Source of the DNA: DAIOEK01 sp964648485 | GTDB lineage: Bacteria; Chloroflexota; Anaerolineae; Anaerolineales; Anaerolineaceae | Reading direction: 5' to 3' | Assembly (NCBI GenBank): GCA_964648485.1 | Contig: CAZYOF010000036.1 | Span: 1-8,578 of the forward strand | DNA: 8,578 nucleotides | Shown: positions 1 through 6,416 of the stretch, piece after piece | How positions within the stretch are numbered: the stretch's first letter is position 1 | How the letters are laid out: the number at the start of each line of letters is the position of its first letter | The notes under the pieces: model-generated | Seen by the model: only the letters and a program-made list of their open reading frames with translations | The model's database searches: none | Told to the model about the DNA's origin: nothing | Made by a program: the position numbers and the translations under genes

Positions 1-362
1 ATTGAACCAGGATTTACTAAAAAAATAGCGTAAAACACGTAAATATAATCACCAGTCTCATTATTTACTGATCTTATGATTTTTCCAATAAATAATGAAA
101 ATAAAAGAATTAGCGAAATAATTAAAAGCCATAAAAAAACATACAACTGCTGAACAGATATTTTTGGAAAAAGCAACTCAAGTATTGTCCCAACTAACCC
201 CCTGGAGATGAGACCGAACCGGTAGCTTACGAGATAAGATGTTACTGCCCAACTATGTAACTGTGTTATAGACGGAGCATTGTTAATTGCGTAGGTGAAT
301 AATAATATTGAAGATAGGAATTCAATTTTGTATTTATTGAATAAATGCTTTAATCCACCCAT
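1..362 (-). CDS. Partial polytopic membrane protein, N-terminal 120 residues (unrecognised family)
   Basis: This open frame starts at an ATG at 362 and runs without a stop to base 1, so the C-terminus lies outside the window. About 120 residues are visible. I see a probable membrane segment at residues 14-29, a strong one at about 73-96 and the start of a third at about 106-117. Between the first two is a polar stretch containing SYRFGLISRGLVGT (residues 46-59), an Arg/Gly-rich loop of a kind seen in large multi-pass membrane proteins of surface-polysaccharide loci; I cannot assign it to a named family. The start is supported by GGGTGAG at 373-367, four bases upstream. The gene is AT-rich, like the membrane protein genes at the right end of the window. 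It lies 40 bases downstream of the tRNA-Thr gene on the same strand, with no separate strong promoter or hairpin between, so readthrough from the tRNA promoter is possible. The coding call is fairly secure; the function is unknown. Confidence 0.72.
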   Translation of the reverse strand, partial: MGGLKHLFNKYKIEFLSSILLFTYAINNAPSITQLHSWAVTSYLVSYRFGLISRGLVGTILELLFPKISVQQLYVFLWLLIISLILLFSLFIGKIIRSVNNETGDYIYVFYAIFLVNPGS

Positions 363-402
363 TAATCTCACCCATTTTTAATATATTTAGATAAAAATAA
401 GA

Positions 403-474
403 GCCGTAGGCGGGGATCGAACCCGCGACCTGACGATTACGAATCGTCTGCTCTACCAGCTGAGCTACTACGGC
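403..474 (-). tRNA. tRNA-Thr (anticodon CGT)
   Basis: The minus strand folds as a complete 72-base cloverleaf. The acceptor stem GCCGTAG pairs with CTACGGC. The D arm GCTC/GAGC encloses AGCTGGTA. The anticodon stem GACGA/TCGTC holds the loop TTCGTAA, so the anticodon is CGT, reading the Thr codon ACG. The variable loop is AGGTC, and the T arm GCGGG/CCCGC carries the standard TTCGATC loop. No CCA is encoded; the base after the acceptor stem (discriminator) is T, and CCA would be added after transcription. A short T-rich tract (TCTTATTTTTAT) follows the 3' end, but there is no strong hairpin terminator. The gene sits at the boundary between the balanced-composition core and the AT-rich left edge. 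Confidence 0.97.
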
Positions 475-484
475 GTCGCGCGTT

Positions 485-493
485 ATTATACCA
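485..493 (-). promoter_or_regulatory. Extended -10 promoter for tRNA-Thr
   Basis: On the minus strand TGGTATAAT (493 to 485) is a perfect extended -10 element (TGnTATAAT). Transcription would start about three bases before the mature tRNA 5' end, leaving a very short leader for RNase P. No good -35 hexamer is present at the expected spacing, as is common for extended -10 promoters. A G+C-rich CGCGCGAC run lies between the -10 and the tRNA, resembling a discriminator of a stringently controlled stable-RNA promoter; that last point is inference. Confidence 0.7.
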
Positions 494-519
494 GAGAGGT
501 ACTTGCACAGGAAGAAAAC

Positions 520-1047
520 CTACATTCCTTCCTGCCAATTCAGCACGAAATGCACCTGTTCTTCAGTTTCGGGGGAGGGTTCATCGGCAGTGTAAGTTCC
601 TTTGCGCAGTGCATCCAAACGGTCGAGAACTTCGCCCGCAGGACAGCCGTGCCGGATCATCCAACAGCAAACCACTGTGCCTGTCCTGCCAAGTCCACCC
701 CGACAATGGATGTACACTGGCGAGCCGGCCGTGATGCGCGCATCAATCAGGTTTAAAATCTCCTTCATGAAAGTCTGGTCGGGGATGCCGAAATCTTCGA
801 TAGGCATGCGCGCCGTGAACACATCTAGGTTTTTTGCCTGCCCCAGCATGGCAAGTTCATCAGCATAATGGTATCCGTATGGATGGTCGGGCATGGTCAG
901 GTCGATAAATGAGCGGATGCAGCCATTGAGAATATCCATCAGAATTTCCTGTGTTCCACCGCCAAAGAAATCACTCGGGTAAGGTCCGGCAAGCAGTTCG
1001 CCGGTTTTCACCCAATAGCGCAACTTTCGTTCGGGTAATCTATCCAT
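520..1047 (-). CDS. Dual-specificity / tyrosine-type protein phosphatase (cysteine-based, HCX5R)
   Basis: This is a 175-residue soluble single-domain phosphatase. The signature P-loop HCRGGLGRTG lies at residues 114-123, with catalytic Cys115 and phosphate-binding Arg121 in the HCX5R arrangement. Asp85 in the upstream loop PIEDFGIP is the likely general acid. The later segment SPETEEQ (158-164) resembles the Q-loop region of atypical dual-specificity phosphatases, with Gln164 a candidate for positioning water. All key residues are intact, so it should hydrolyse phosphotyrosine or similar phosphoesters in the cytoplasm; the real substrate (protein, inositol phosphate or nucleotide) cannot be read from sequence. 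There is no signal peptide or membrane segment. Its ATG overlaps the 3' end of dinB by eight bases (ATGGATAG), implying translational coupling within one operon. The length is typical of compact bacterial members. Family assignment is secure; the biological role is open. Confidence 0.93.
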   Translation of the reverse strand: MDRLPERKLRYWVKTGELLAGPYPSDFFGGGTQEILMDILNGCIRSFIDLTMPDHPYGYHYADELAMLGQAKNLDVFTARMPIEDFGIPDQTFMKEILNLIDARITAGSPVYIHCRGGLGRTGTVVCCWMIRHGCPAGEVLDRLDALRKGTYTADEPSPETEEQVHFVLNWQEGM

Positions 1048-2215
1048 GATTCTTCACCTTTCCCCGCTGGATCGCCTGTTTTCCGAACTTGTCTTGCAAT
1101 TCATCCAGGGCGGCATGCAGCCGGATCTCCTTTTCTGTATTCTCTTCCCATAAACCCATCTGGTGCCACGATTCCTGCAATCCGCTCACACCAACGCCCA
1201 GCAGACGTACCGCCTGACCGGATTTATGGAACTGGTTCAGAAGTTCAGTGGCATGATGCAAAATGATTGATTCCACATCGGTGGGCACCTTGAGCCTGAC
1301 CTGCCGGGTAAAGGTAGAGAAATCTTGCAATCTGATTTTGATCCTGACTGTATCGGCGCAATACTGATGTTCCCTTAATCGCCTGGCAGTTTTTCGGGTG
1401 AGATATTTTAATACATCCAGCAATTCATTAATATCGAGGATATCCTTCTCAAAGGTGGTCTCCTGGCTGATGGATTTCATACCATGTTCCACCCTTACCC
1501 GTGAAAGATCCATCCCCCTGGCAGAATCATAAAGTGATTGAGCTGAATTCCCTACAATCCCTTTTAGGACGGGTAGAGATAGATTCTGCAAATCTGCAAT
1601 GCTGAAAATGCCTTCTTTATTAAAGCGGGCAGTGGCTTTGGGACCAATTCCCCAGATTGCCTGGACCGAAAGAGGCGCCAGAAATTGAACCTCTGTTCCC
1701 GGTGCTACGATCGTGATTGCCTTGGGAGCTTCACCTGTCTGTAGTTTACTTTTACCGGCATCGGTGGCAATTTTTGCTACAAGTTTGCTGGTTGCCCCAC
1801 CAATGGAAACCGGTAATTTTGTCTGCGCGAGAATGCGTTGCTGAATCTGTCTGGCAATTAATTCCAAAGATTGAGGTAGATCACTCACATCCACGAAAGC
1901 TTCATCGATCGAAACGACTTCCACCAGCGGACTGATATCACGCAGGATATCCATGACCTGGCGGGAGTAAATCTCGTATTCCGCATGGTGCCCCCGCAGC
2001 AGGATTAATTGAGGACAGAGCTTTAATGCCTGTCCGGTAGGCATGGCTGAATGAACGCCATACATGCGGGCGGCATACGAACAGGTGGAGATCACCCCCC
2101 GCTGATCAGCCCCTCCGCCAACCGCGAATGCTTTTCCATGTAGCGAGGGATCTTTGAGTTCCTCTACGGAACAGAAAAATGCATCCAGATCGATATGAAG
2201 AATTTTTCGTACCAT
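1040..2215 (-). CDS. dinB: DNA polymerase IV (Y-family translesion polymerase)
   Basis: This 391-residue Y-family polymerase copies damaged DNA with low fidelity and no proofreading. The N-terminal motif HIDLDAFFCSVEE (7-19) supplies metal-binding Asp9, and Phe14 aligns with the steric gate. YAARMYGVHSAMP (47-59) is the conserved finger/palm segment. VVSIDEAFVDVS (100-111) carries the catalytic Asp104 and Glu105. SIGGATSKLVAKIATD (137-152) follows, then a helix-hairpin-helix IWGIGPKATARF (187-198) and the KSISQETTF (247-255) entry into the little-finger domain. Near the C-terminus QMGLW (352-356) fits a beta-clamp binding motif (QxxL plus aromatic). The length is slightly above the roughly 350 residues of E. 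coli Pol IV. The start at 2215 aligns with the family N-terminus; no good ribosome binding site precedes it. It is first in an operon with the overlapping phosphatase gene. I see no recognisable LexA box upstream, so SOS control is not shown by the sequence. Confidence 0.97.
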   Translation of the reverse strand: MVRKILHIDLDAFFCSVEELKDPSLHGKAFAVGGGADQRGVISTCSYAARMYGVHSAMPTGQALKLCPQLILLRGHHAEYEIYSRQVMDILRDISPLVEVVSIDEAFVDVSDLPQSLELIARQIQQRILAQTKLPVSIGGATSKLVAKIATDAGKSKLQTGEAPKAITIVAPGTEVQFLAPLSVQAIWGIGPKATARFNKEGIFSIADLQNLSLPVLKGIVGNSAQSLYDSARGMDLSRVRVEHGMKSISQETTFEKDILDINELLDVLKYLTRKTARRLREHQYCADTVRIKIRLQDFSTFTRQVRLKVPTDVESIILHHATELLNQFHKSGQAVRLLGVGVSGLQESWHQMGLWEENTEKEIRLHAALDELQDKFGKQAIQRGKVKNHG

Positions 2216-2226
2216 AATTACTCATA

Positions 2227-2255
2227 ATTCTAGACCAGCAATAATCCAGGGGCAA
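2227..2255 (-). promoter_or_regulatory. Candidate promoter of dinB-phosphatase operon
   Basis: On the minus strand TTGCCC (2255 to 2250) and TAGAAT (2232 to 2227) are separated by exactly 17 bases, matching -35 and -10 consensus at 4/6 and 5/6 positions. Initiation about seven bases after the -10 would fall only about five bases before the dinB ATG at 2215, giving a nearly leaderless mRNA. That agrees with the lack of a Shine-Dalgarno sequence ahead of dinB. It is an eye-found match only; a second minus-strand TTGACT lies farther upstream but has no good -10 partner. Confidence 0.45.
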
Positions 2256-2300
2256 GCAGAAGTCAAGTTACCGAAAAATCTTCCGATAATGACTATGATT

Positions 2301-2309
2301 TGATATAAT
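2301..2309 (+). promoter_or_regulatory. Extended -10 promoter of the nanE-like gene
   Basis: TGATATAAT is a perfect TGnTATAAT extended -10 on the plus strand. Transcription would begin near 2316, leaving a leader of about 60 bases before the ATG at 2377. The hexamer 17 bases upstream (TTCCGA) is a poor -35, as expected for this promoter type. It is divergent from the dinB promoter in the same intergenic region. Confidence 0.6.
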
Positions 2310-2376
2310 TTAATCCGCACTGGGGGATGCAAGCAATGCTGCGCTTACCTCAAAACAACATTTATTGGGTGGTATT

Positions 2377-3084
2377 ATGAATTTTGATTTACCAGTAGCG
2401 GCACCGTTTAACTTATTCAAACATGGACTTATCGTATCTTGTATCGCCGACCCGGGGGAGCCAATGTTCGGCGGAGAGTTTATGGCGGCAATGGCGTTGG
2501 CTGCGAAAAATGGCGGTGCGAAAGCCATCCGCTTGAGTAACCCTGAGGATATTTTTGCCATCCGCGATTTGATAGACCTGCCCATTATCGGTTTCTACAA
2601 AGCACATATGCCGGGGTATTCTGTCAGTGTAACCCCGACTGTCAGCCACGCAGAGATGGTCGCAGCGGCGGGAGCAGATATCATCGAATTGGATGCCACT
2701 CAGACTCCGCATCCTGAGGGATTGCTGGTGGAAGAATTAGTTCGCCGGGTAAAGAAAGCCACCGGAAAACCCGTTCTCGCAGATGTTTCAACTTCAATGG
2801 AAGGGGTTCTCGCTGTAAACATGGGCGCAGATGCGGTGATGACATCCATCTCTACACATCATACCAATACCCTCAATGACGAACCAGATTATCCGCTGGT
2901 TGCCAGCCTGGCAAAAAGATTACATGTGCCACTACTGGCGTACGGGCGGATTAATACACCTGAAAGAGCCCGGAGGGCAATGGAAATGGGCGCTTATGCA
3001 GTGGTGGTCGGAAGTGCCATAACCCGTCCGCAGGTGATCACAGAAAGGTTCGTGCGGGCACTCAATGGCAGGCAGCCAGTATGA
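2377..3084 (+). CDS. nanE: Putative N-acetylmannosamine-6-phosphate 2-epimerase (NanE-like, active site altered)
   Basis: This 235-residue TIM-barrel protein matches the NanE family, which interconverts N-acetylmannosamine-6-phosphate and N-acetylglucosamine-6-phosphate in cytoplasmic sialic acid and amino-sugar catabolism. Family features in order are GLIVSCIADPGEP (17-29), MAAMALAAKNGGAKAIR (36-52), LPIIGFYK with Lys75 at the catalytic lysine position, VTPTVSHAEMVAAAGADII (85-103), LDATQTPHPEG (105-115), LADVSTSMEG (134-143) and the phosphate-binding barrel end GAYAVVVGSAITRP. The strand that normally reads AEGR reads AYGR here: Tyr189 replaces the glutamate I recall as the second catalytic residue. 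The start is the ATG at 2377, with GGGTGG four bases upstream; an in-frame TTG at 2365 would add four residues and lacks its own ribosome site. No other sialic acid genes (nanA, nanK, transporter) are in the window. Family membership is strong; retained epimerase activity is uncertain. Confidence 0.85.
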   Translation: MNFDLPVAAPFNLFKHGLIVSCIADPGEPMFGGEFMAAMALAAKNGGAKAIRLSNPEDIFAIRDLIDLPIIGFYKAHMPGYSVSVTPTVSHAEMVAAAGADIIELDATQTPHPEGLLVEELVRRVKKATGKPVLADVSTSMEGVLAVNMGADAVMTSISTHHTNTLNDEPDYPLVASLAKRLHVPLLAYGRINTPERARRAMEMGAYAVVVGSAITRPQVITERFVRALNGRQPV

Positions 3085-3094
3085 CTGACCTCTT

Positions 3095-3126
3095 CCGGTG
3101 GATGAAAATTCCACCGGTTTTTCTTT
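3095..3126 (+). terminator. Intrinsic terminator after the nanE-like gene
   Basis: CCGGTGGA (3095-3102) pairs perfectly with TCCACCGG (3110-3117) around a seven-base loop, followed by TTTTTCTTT. The hairpin begins 10 bases after the TGA stop. It should end the nanE-like transcript and separates it from the lipoprotein gene downstream. Confidence 0.9.
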
Positions 3127-3160
3127 ATAATGAGGTCATGGTGCTAAAATGAGGTGCATG

Positions 3161-4426
3161 ATGAAAAACCGGATTCTAATCCCTGTCATAATTCTTGCCA
3201 TCACTGGTCTGGCTTGCCGAATATCATTTGGGAAACCCCCTCCTGCAATTCAAGAACCCGCAGTAGAGATCACCCCGACCATCCCTTTGTCTTCACCGTC
3301 TATACCCAGCCTGATTACGGAAACGCCTGAACCCGAGGTGGGTGGTCAATCTGAACCCGTTAATCTTTCTTCCCTGTCATACAGAGATGCCATGCACGCC
3401 TGGGGTGTGGCATCAACTGAATCAGGGGATGTGTTTGTTCAATCATCAGATGGTGGAAGAAGCTGGAAAAAAGAGGATCTTCCATTAATGGGTCCACCTT
3501 CTGCCGGAAATAGAATCACAGCTGCGTATCTTGGAGACCAATATGCCTGGCTGGTTTATACTGATGCTTCCGGGATGATGCTGCCGGAATACCGGATCAT
3601 CTATACCACTGATGGCGGTAACAACTGGCAGGAGAGCGATCTTTTAAATACAGAGGGTTTGGAAGAAACCTTTATGGTCAGCCATCTGACCTTTGTGGAT
3701 GAATCCACCGGCTGGTTGTTGGCGCATGTTGGCGCCGGGATGAACCATGACTATATCATTATCTACCAGACTCAGGATGGGGGTAAAACCTGGCAGCGGT
3801 TGCTGGATCCGTTCAATGATGGTTCGGGGGTGCAATCCTGTTCGAAAAACGGAATCTGGTTCACAGATACTACGCATGGTTGGCTGACCGGTTCGTGTAA
3901 TGGGGTTGCGCCGGGAGTATTTCTTTACAAAACCACCAACGGAGGGAAAACCTGGAGGAATGTTGAATTGCCTGTTCCAGATGGGTTTGATCGTTTATTC
4001 GGATTGGAAACAGGTTATTGCGGATCAACGAACTTCAAGAATACCGAACCAAATGTACTTGTGATTGGGGTGCTGTGCCAGCAAATCGATCCCAAGCCGG
4101 AATCGCTCTATTTTGAATCATTAAGTACGAATAACGGGGAATCTTGGGAACAGATGCTACCGCGATCCACCAAGCAGATGTATGCATTCCATGTGGAGGA
4201 TGAAATAGATCTTATCCTGGCTGATGTTTGGTTGCGATCTGTGGGTGGGGGAGAACCTGAACCTGTTGGGGTGTCACCCACCTGGCCTGGATTTGGATTA
4301 CAGGTTTTTACTCCTGATCCAACCCATTGGTACGTGCATACTATCAAAGATGGTCTGTTTGGGATTGCATTTTCAGAAGATCGTGGCAAAAATTGGGAAG
4401 AGCTAAAAACCATATTAAGGGAGTAA
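3161..4426 (+). CDS. Secreted lipoprotein with six Asp-box (BNR) repeats, Ycf48/sialidase-like beta-propeller
   Basis: The 421-residue product starts with a signal peptide (MKNR, then a hydrophobic run) ending in ITGLAC, whose Cys19 is the likely lipidated residue; the lipobox is slightly atypical, with Gly at -3. A Pro/Thr/Ser/Glu-rich linker (about 25-68) follows, as in extracytoplasmic lipoproteins. The rest holds six Asp-boxes ending at Trp102, Trp156, Trp211, Trp265, Trp329 and Trp412, for example TQDGGKTW and TTNGGKTW, spaced about 54-83 residues. They alternate with blades such as AWGVAS, GWLLAH and GWLTGS, as in Ycf48/HCF136-type and sialidase-type propellers. No sialidase catalytic Arg triad or Tyr is evident, so it is probably a binding or scaffold protein rather than an enzyme. 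ATGs at 3149 and 3158 are alternatives; 3161 is chosen because GAGG (3151-3154) sits six bases before it and it gives a tidy signal peptide. A TATAAT at 3126-3131, overlapping the upstream terminator tract, may be its -10. Confidence 0.85.
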   Translation: MKNRILIPVIILAITGLACRISFGKPPPAIQEPAVEITPTIPLSSPSIPSLITETPEPEVGGQSEPVNLSSLSYRDAMHAWGVASTESGDVFVQSSDGGRSWKKEDLPLMGPPSAGNRITAAYLGDQYAWLVYTDASGMMLPEYRIIYTTDGGNNWQESDLLNTEGLEETFMVSHLTFVDESTGWLLAHVGAGMNHDYIIIYQTQDGGKTWQRLLDPFNDGSGVQSCSKNGIWFTDTTHGWLTGSCNGVAPGVFLYKTTNGGKTWRNVELPVPDGFDRLFGLETGYCGSTNFKNTEPNVLVIGVLCQQIDPKPESLYFESLSTNNGESWEQMLPRSTKQMYAFHVEDEIDLILADVWLRSVGGGEPEPVGVSPTWPGFGLQVFTPDPTHWYVHTIKDGLFGIAFSEDRGKNWEELKTILRE

Positions 4427-4508
4427 TAATTTTCGCGAATCGTTTTCTTATAAGCGTGATGCATAATAAAATGCTTTAGTAACTTAGAAAAAAAATAGGA
4501 ATGCAACA

Positions 4509-6317
4509 ATGAAGCACCTGTACCTGCTAGCAGGGATGACTCTAACATTCATATCCATATTTGCCAAACCTCTAGGGATTGATCAAAATGATCAATGGGG
4601 TTTTTCTAGATTATTGTTTTTAATTTTGGGTATATTCTTCTTAGGAAGTTCTTTATTTCGGTATTTTAATCTTGCTCAATACATTCACCCAAGATATCGA
4701 ACATTTTTTCAACGATTTCGATCTGATTTCTCATATATATTTTTTACGAAGAAATCCGCAATCATACTAAGTTTGATTTCAATTCTAATTATTATCATTT
4801 TCTCCATCTGGTTTACGACTGCCGGGATGATGAATCATTTTCCCAAAGTTACGAATTATTACAAAGACCTGTCTGATGCATTTTCTCGTGGGCAGGTATC
4901 AATGTTGGTTACTCCCGATCCAAGGCTGGCAGAATTGGCCGACCCATATGACCAGCAATCTAGATTGGAGATTCCAGTAGTCCATGACTGGTCATATTAT
5001 CAGGGGAAATATTATTTATACTGGGGTCCAGTCCCCGCGGGATTATTTTTAGTTTTACGGAGCTTGGGGATCCTAGATCCGGCTGGGCAAATTGGTATTC
5101 TTTTCTTTTACATGGGTATTGTCATTATTTTGGCATTCTTATTTTATTCTCTCTGGAAGGATTATTTTCCGAAAGCATGGGGAGGATATATCGGACTGAT
5201 ACTGCTAATTTCGTGCGTTAGCCTTCCGTTTTCTTTCTTACTGGGTCGTCCTCAAATATACGAAAACTCCATCATTGCAGGACAATTCTTCCTGATTACT
5301 GGAATATTTTTCTGGTATCAAGCGATGAAATCATCTAAACATCTCCTTTTCGCCTTAGCAGGATTGAGTTGGGGGCTGGCAATTGGATCTCGATATAATC
5401 TGGCATTATCTGTAGGTATTGTTCTTGTCTTTACTGTATACTTGTTTATTCGTAAGTGGAGGCAGTTTCATCACTATTTCCGGTACGGATTAAGTCTGTT
5501 TTTTCCGTTATTATTGGTTTGTATCAGTCTGGGAATTTATAATTACCAACGTTTTGGGAATGTATTTGAAACGGGTATTTCGTATCAATTCACTTTATCA
5601 GTGTATAACAAGCAGTATTATTCATTTGATTATCTTAAATCGAGTATTTTTTATTACTTGTCTTTTCCACTCACCCGAATCAACAGCTTCCCTATATTTG
5701 AATTTCCCCGGGTCACAAATAGTATCTTTCCTGGATGGGCGTTACCTTCACAAGGTAAAGCATTTGATGAATCGGGTACTGGCATTCTTCGAAGTTTCCA
5801 GCTATTGAATATTGCCATATTCATGATTCCGATGGGAATTCGGGAATTATTCCTATATATAAGAAAAAATACTACATCTCCAACCATCATAGGTGATGAG
5901 CAGAAAGCGCTCATGCAAGGTCATCTTTTTTCTCTATTCAGCTTAATGGTTCTTTTTCAATTCTTCTTCCTTTCCTTTTACTTCTATGGTGCAATGCGAT
6001 TCACCATGGATTTCTTCCTTCCATTGATCGTATTAGTTTTCTTAACAATTTTAAAAACCGACTCTCTACTCAGTAGATTCCCATTTTTTCGAACCCTCTT
6101 TGGGATAATTGTTATATTCCTGGGGATAAATACGATCCTGATTGGTGTTTTTGGAGGAATAAATGTTCCACCTCAGGTCTTCAGGCATAGTAACCCGGAG
6201 GGATATCAAAAATTAAAATCATTAATAAACCCACATTACTTATCCTTTCGCGAAATTGCGAATTCGAATGGAATAATCGGATTATTATTAAGGGGAATCT
6301 TAAAAACTTTCTTCTAG
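4509..6317 (+). CDS. Large polytopic membrane protein, probable GT-C-type glycosyltransferase
   Basis: This 602-residue protein has roughly 12 membrane segments, for example about 5-20, 33-50, 84-104, 192-214, 224-246, 296-314, 325-345, 430-448, 472-493 and 525-552. Its most informative region is the non-membrane loop after the third segment: YYKDLSDAFSRGQVSML (117-133), DPYDQQSR (145-152), HDWSYYQGKYYLYWGPVP (159-176). This loop pattern (acidic residue, A-F-x-x-G, D-P-Y-D, then a Tyr-rich G-K-Y-Y-x-Y-x-G-P) recurs in uncharacterised multi-pass proteins I associate with the GT-C fold, which use polyprenyl-phosphate sugars outside the membrane. Asp120 is a candidate catalytic or metal residue. 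Substrate and product are unknown. The start ATG has AGGA eight bases upstream. No convincing promoter or hairpin lies in the 82-base gap after the lipoprotein gene. The sequence is distinctly AT-rich relative to the genes at 520-4426. A flippase or polymerase of a glycan locus is an alternative. Confidence 0.75.
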   Translation: MKHLYLLAGMTLTFISIFAKPLGIDQNDQWGFSRLLFLILGIFFLGSSLFRYFNLAQYIHPRYRTFFQRFRSDFSYIFFTKKSAIILSLISILIIIIFSIWFTTAGMMNHFPKVTNYYKDLSDAFSRGQVSMLVTPDPRLAELADPYDQQSRLEIPVVHDWSYYQGKYYLYWGPVPAGLFLVLRSLGILDPAGQIGILFFYMGIVIILAFLFYSLWKDYFPKAWGGYIGLILLISCVSLPFSFLLGRPQIYENSIIAGQFFLITGIFFWYQAMKSSKHLLFALAGLSWGLAIGSRYNLALSVGIVLVFTVYLFIRKWRQFHHYFRYGLSLFFPLLLVCISLGIYNYQRFGNVFETGISYQFTLSVYNKQYYSFDYLKSSIFYYLSFPLTRINSFPIFEFPRVTNSIFPGWALPSQGKAFDESGTGILRSFQLLNIAIFMIPMGIRELFLYIRKNTTSPTIIGDEQKALMQGHLFSLFSLMVLFQFFFLSFYFYGAMRFTMDFFLPLIVLVFLTILKTDSLLSRFPFFRTLFGIIVIFLGINTILIGVFGGINVPPQVFRHSNPEGYQKLKSLINPHYLSFREIANSNGIIGLLLRGILKTFF

Positions 6318-6373
6318 CAGGGGATGACTAACAAATCACAACAATATCATTTTGCTTTTGTTTATTTTTTTCC

Positions 6374-6388
6374 TTGACTGTACGTCAA
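6374..6388. repeat. Short inverted repeat TTGAC-N5-GTCAA upstream of the second membrane protein gene
   Basis: TTGAC (6374-6378) and GTCAA (6384-6388) form a perfect 5-base dyad around TGTAC, about 29 bases before the ATG at 6417. The left arm, TTGACT, also resembles a -35 hexamer, but no good -10 follows at 16-18 bases. It could be an operator, a weak hairpin or chance. Confidence 0.3.
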
Positions 6389-6416
6389 TGATGCATGAGG
6401 AATTATCAGTTAATCT

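Noticed and set aside
337..375. Thirteen-codon frame starting at an ATG at 375-373 ahead of the left-edge membrane gene
   Set aside because: It overlaps the real start out of frame and stops after 13 codons. It could be a leader peptide, but nothing beyond position suggests it.
550..868. Plus-strand open frames opposite the phosphatase gene
   Set aside because: They lie wholly antisense to a phosphatase with an intact HCX5R motif, and their products are low-complexity with no family features.
2365..2376. Upstream TTG start for the nanE-like gene
   Set aside because: It adds only four residues that overlap the ribosome site (GGGTGG) of the ATG at 2377.
2216..2376. LexA/SOS box between dinB and the nanE-like gene
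   Set aside because: I looked for CTGT-N8-ACAG and GAAC-N4-GTTC type palindromes on both strands and found none. A lineage-specific motif cannot be excluded.
2367..2377. GGGTGGTATTA shared between the nanE leader and the minus strand near 8544-8554
   Set aside because: Eleven-base matches are expected by chance in a window of this size, and the contexts (ribosome site versus tail sequence) differ.
2310..2712. Minus-strand open frames opposite the nanE-like gene
   Set aside because: They are antisense shadows of a recognisable TIM-barrel gene; one would also run through its promoter region.
4427..4508. Terminator or promoter between the lipoprotein and first GT-C-like gene
   Set aside because: Only a TTCGCGAA palindrome (4432-4439) and a 4-base GCAT/ATGC dyad are present. 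Neither gives a stable hairpin with a T-run, and CATAAT at 4462 lacks a -35 partner.
4108..4548. 146-residue minus-strand frame across the end of the lipoprotein gene
   Set aside because: It overlaps the sixth Asp-box region and the next gene's start, has no ribosome site and has a Pro/Ser-rich shadow-like composition.
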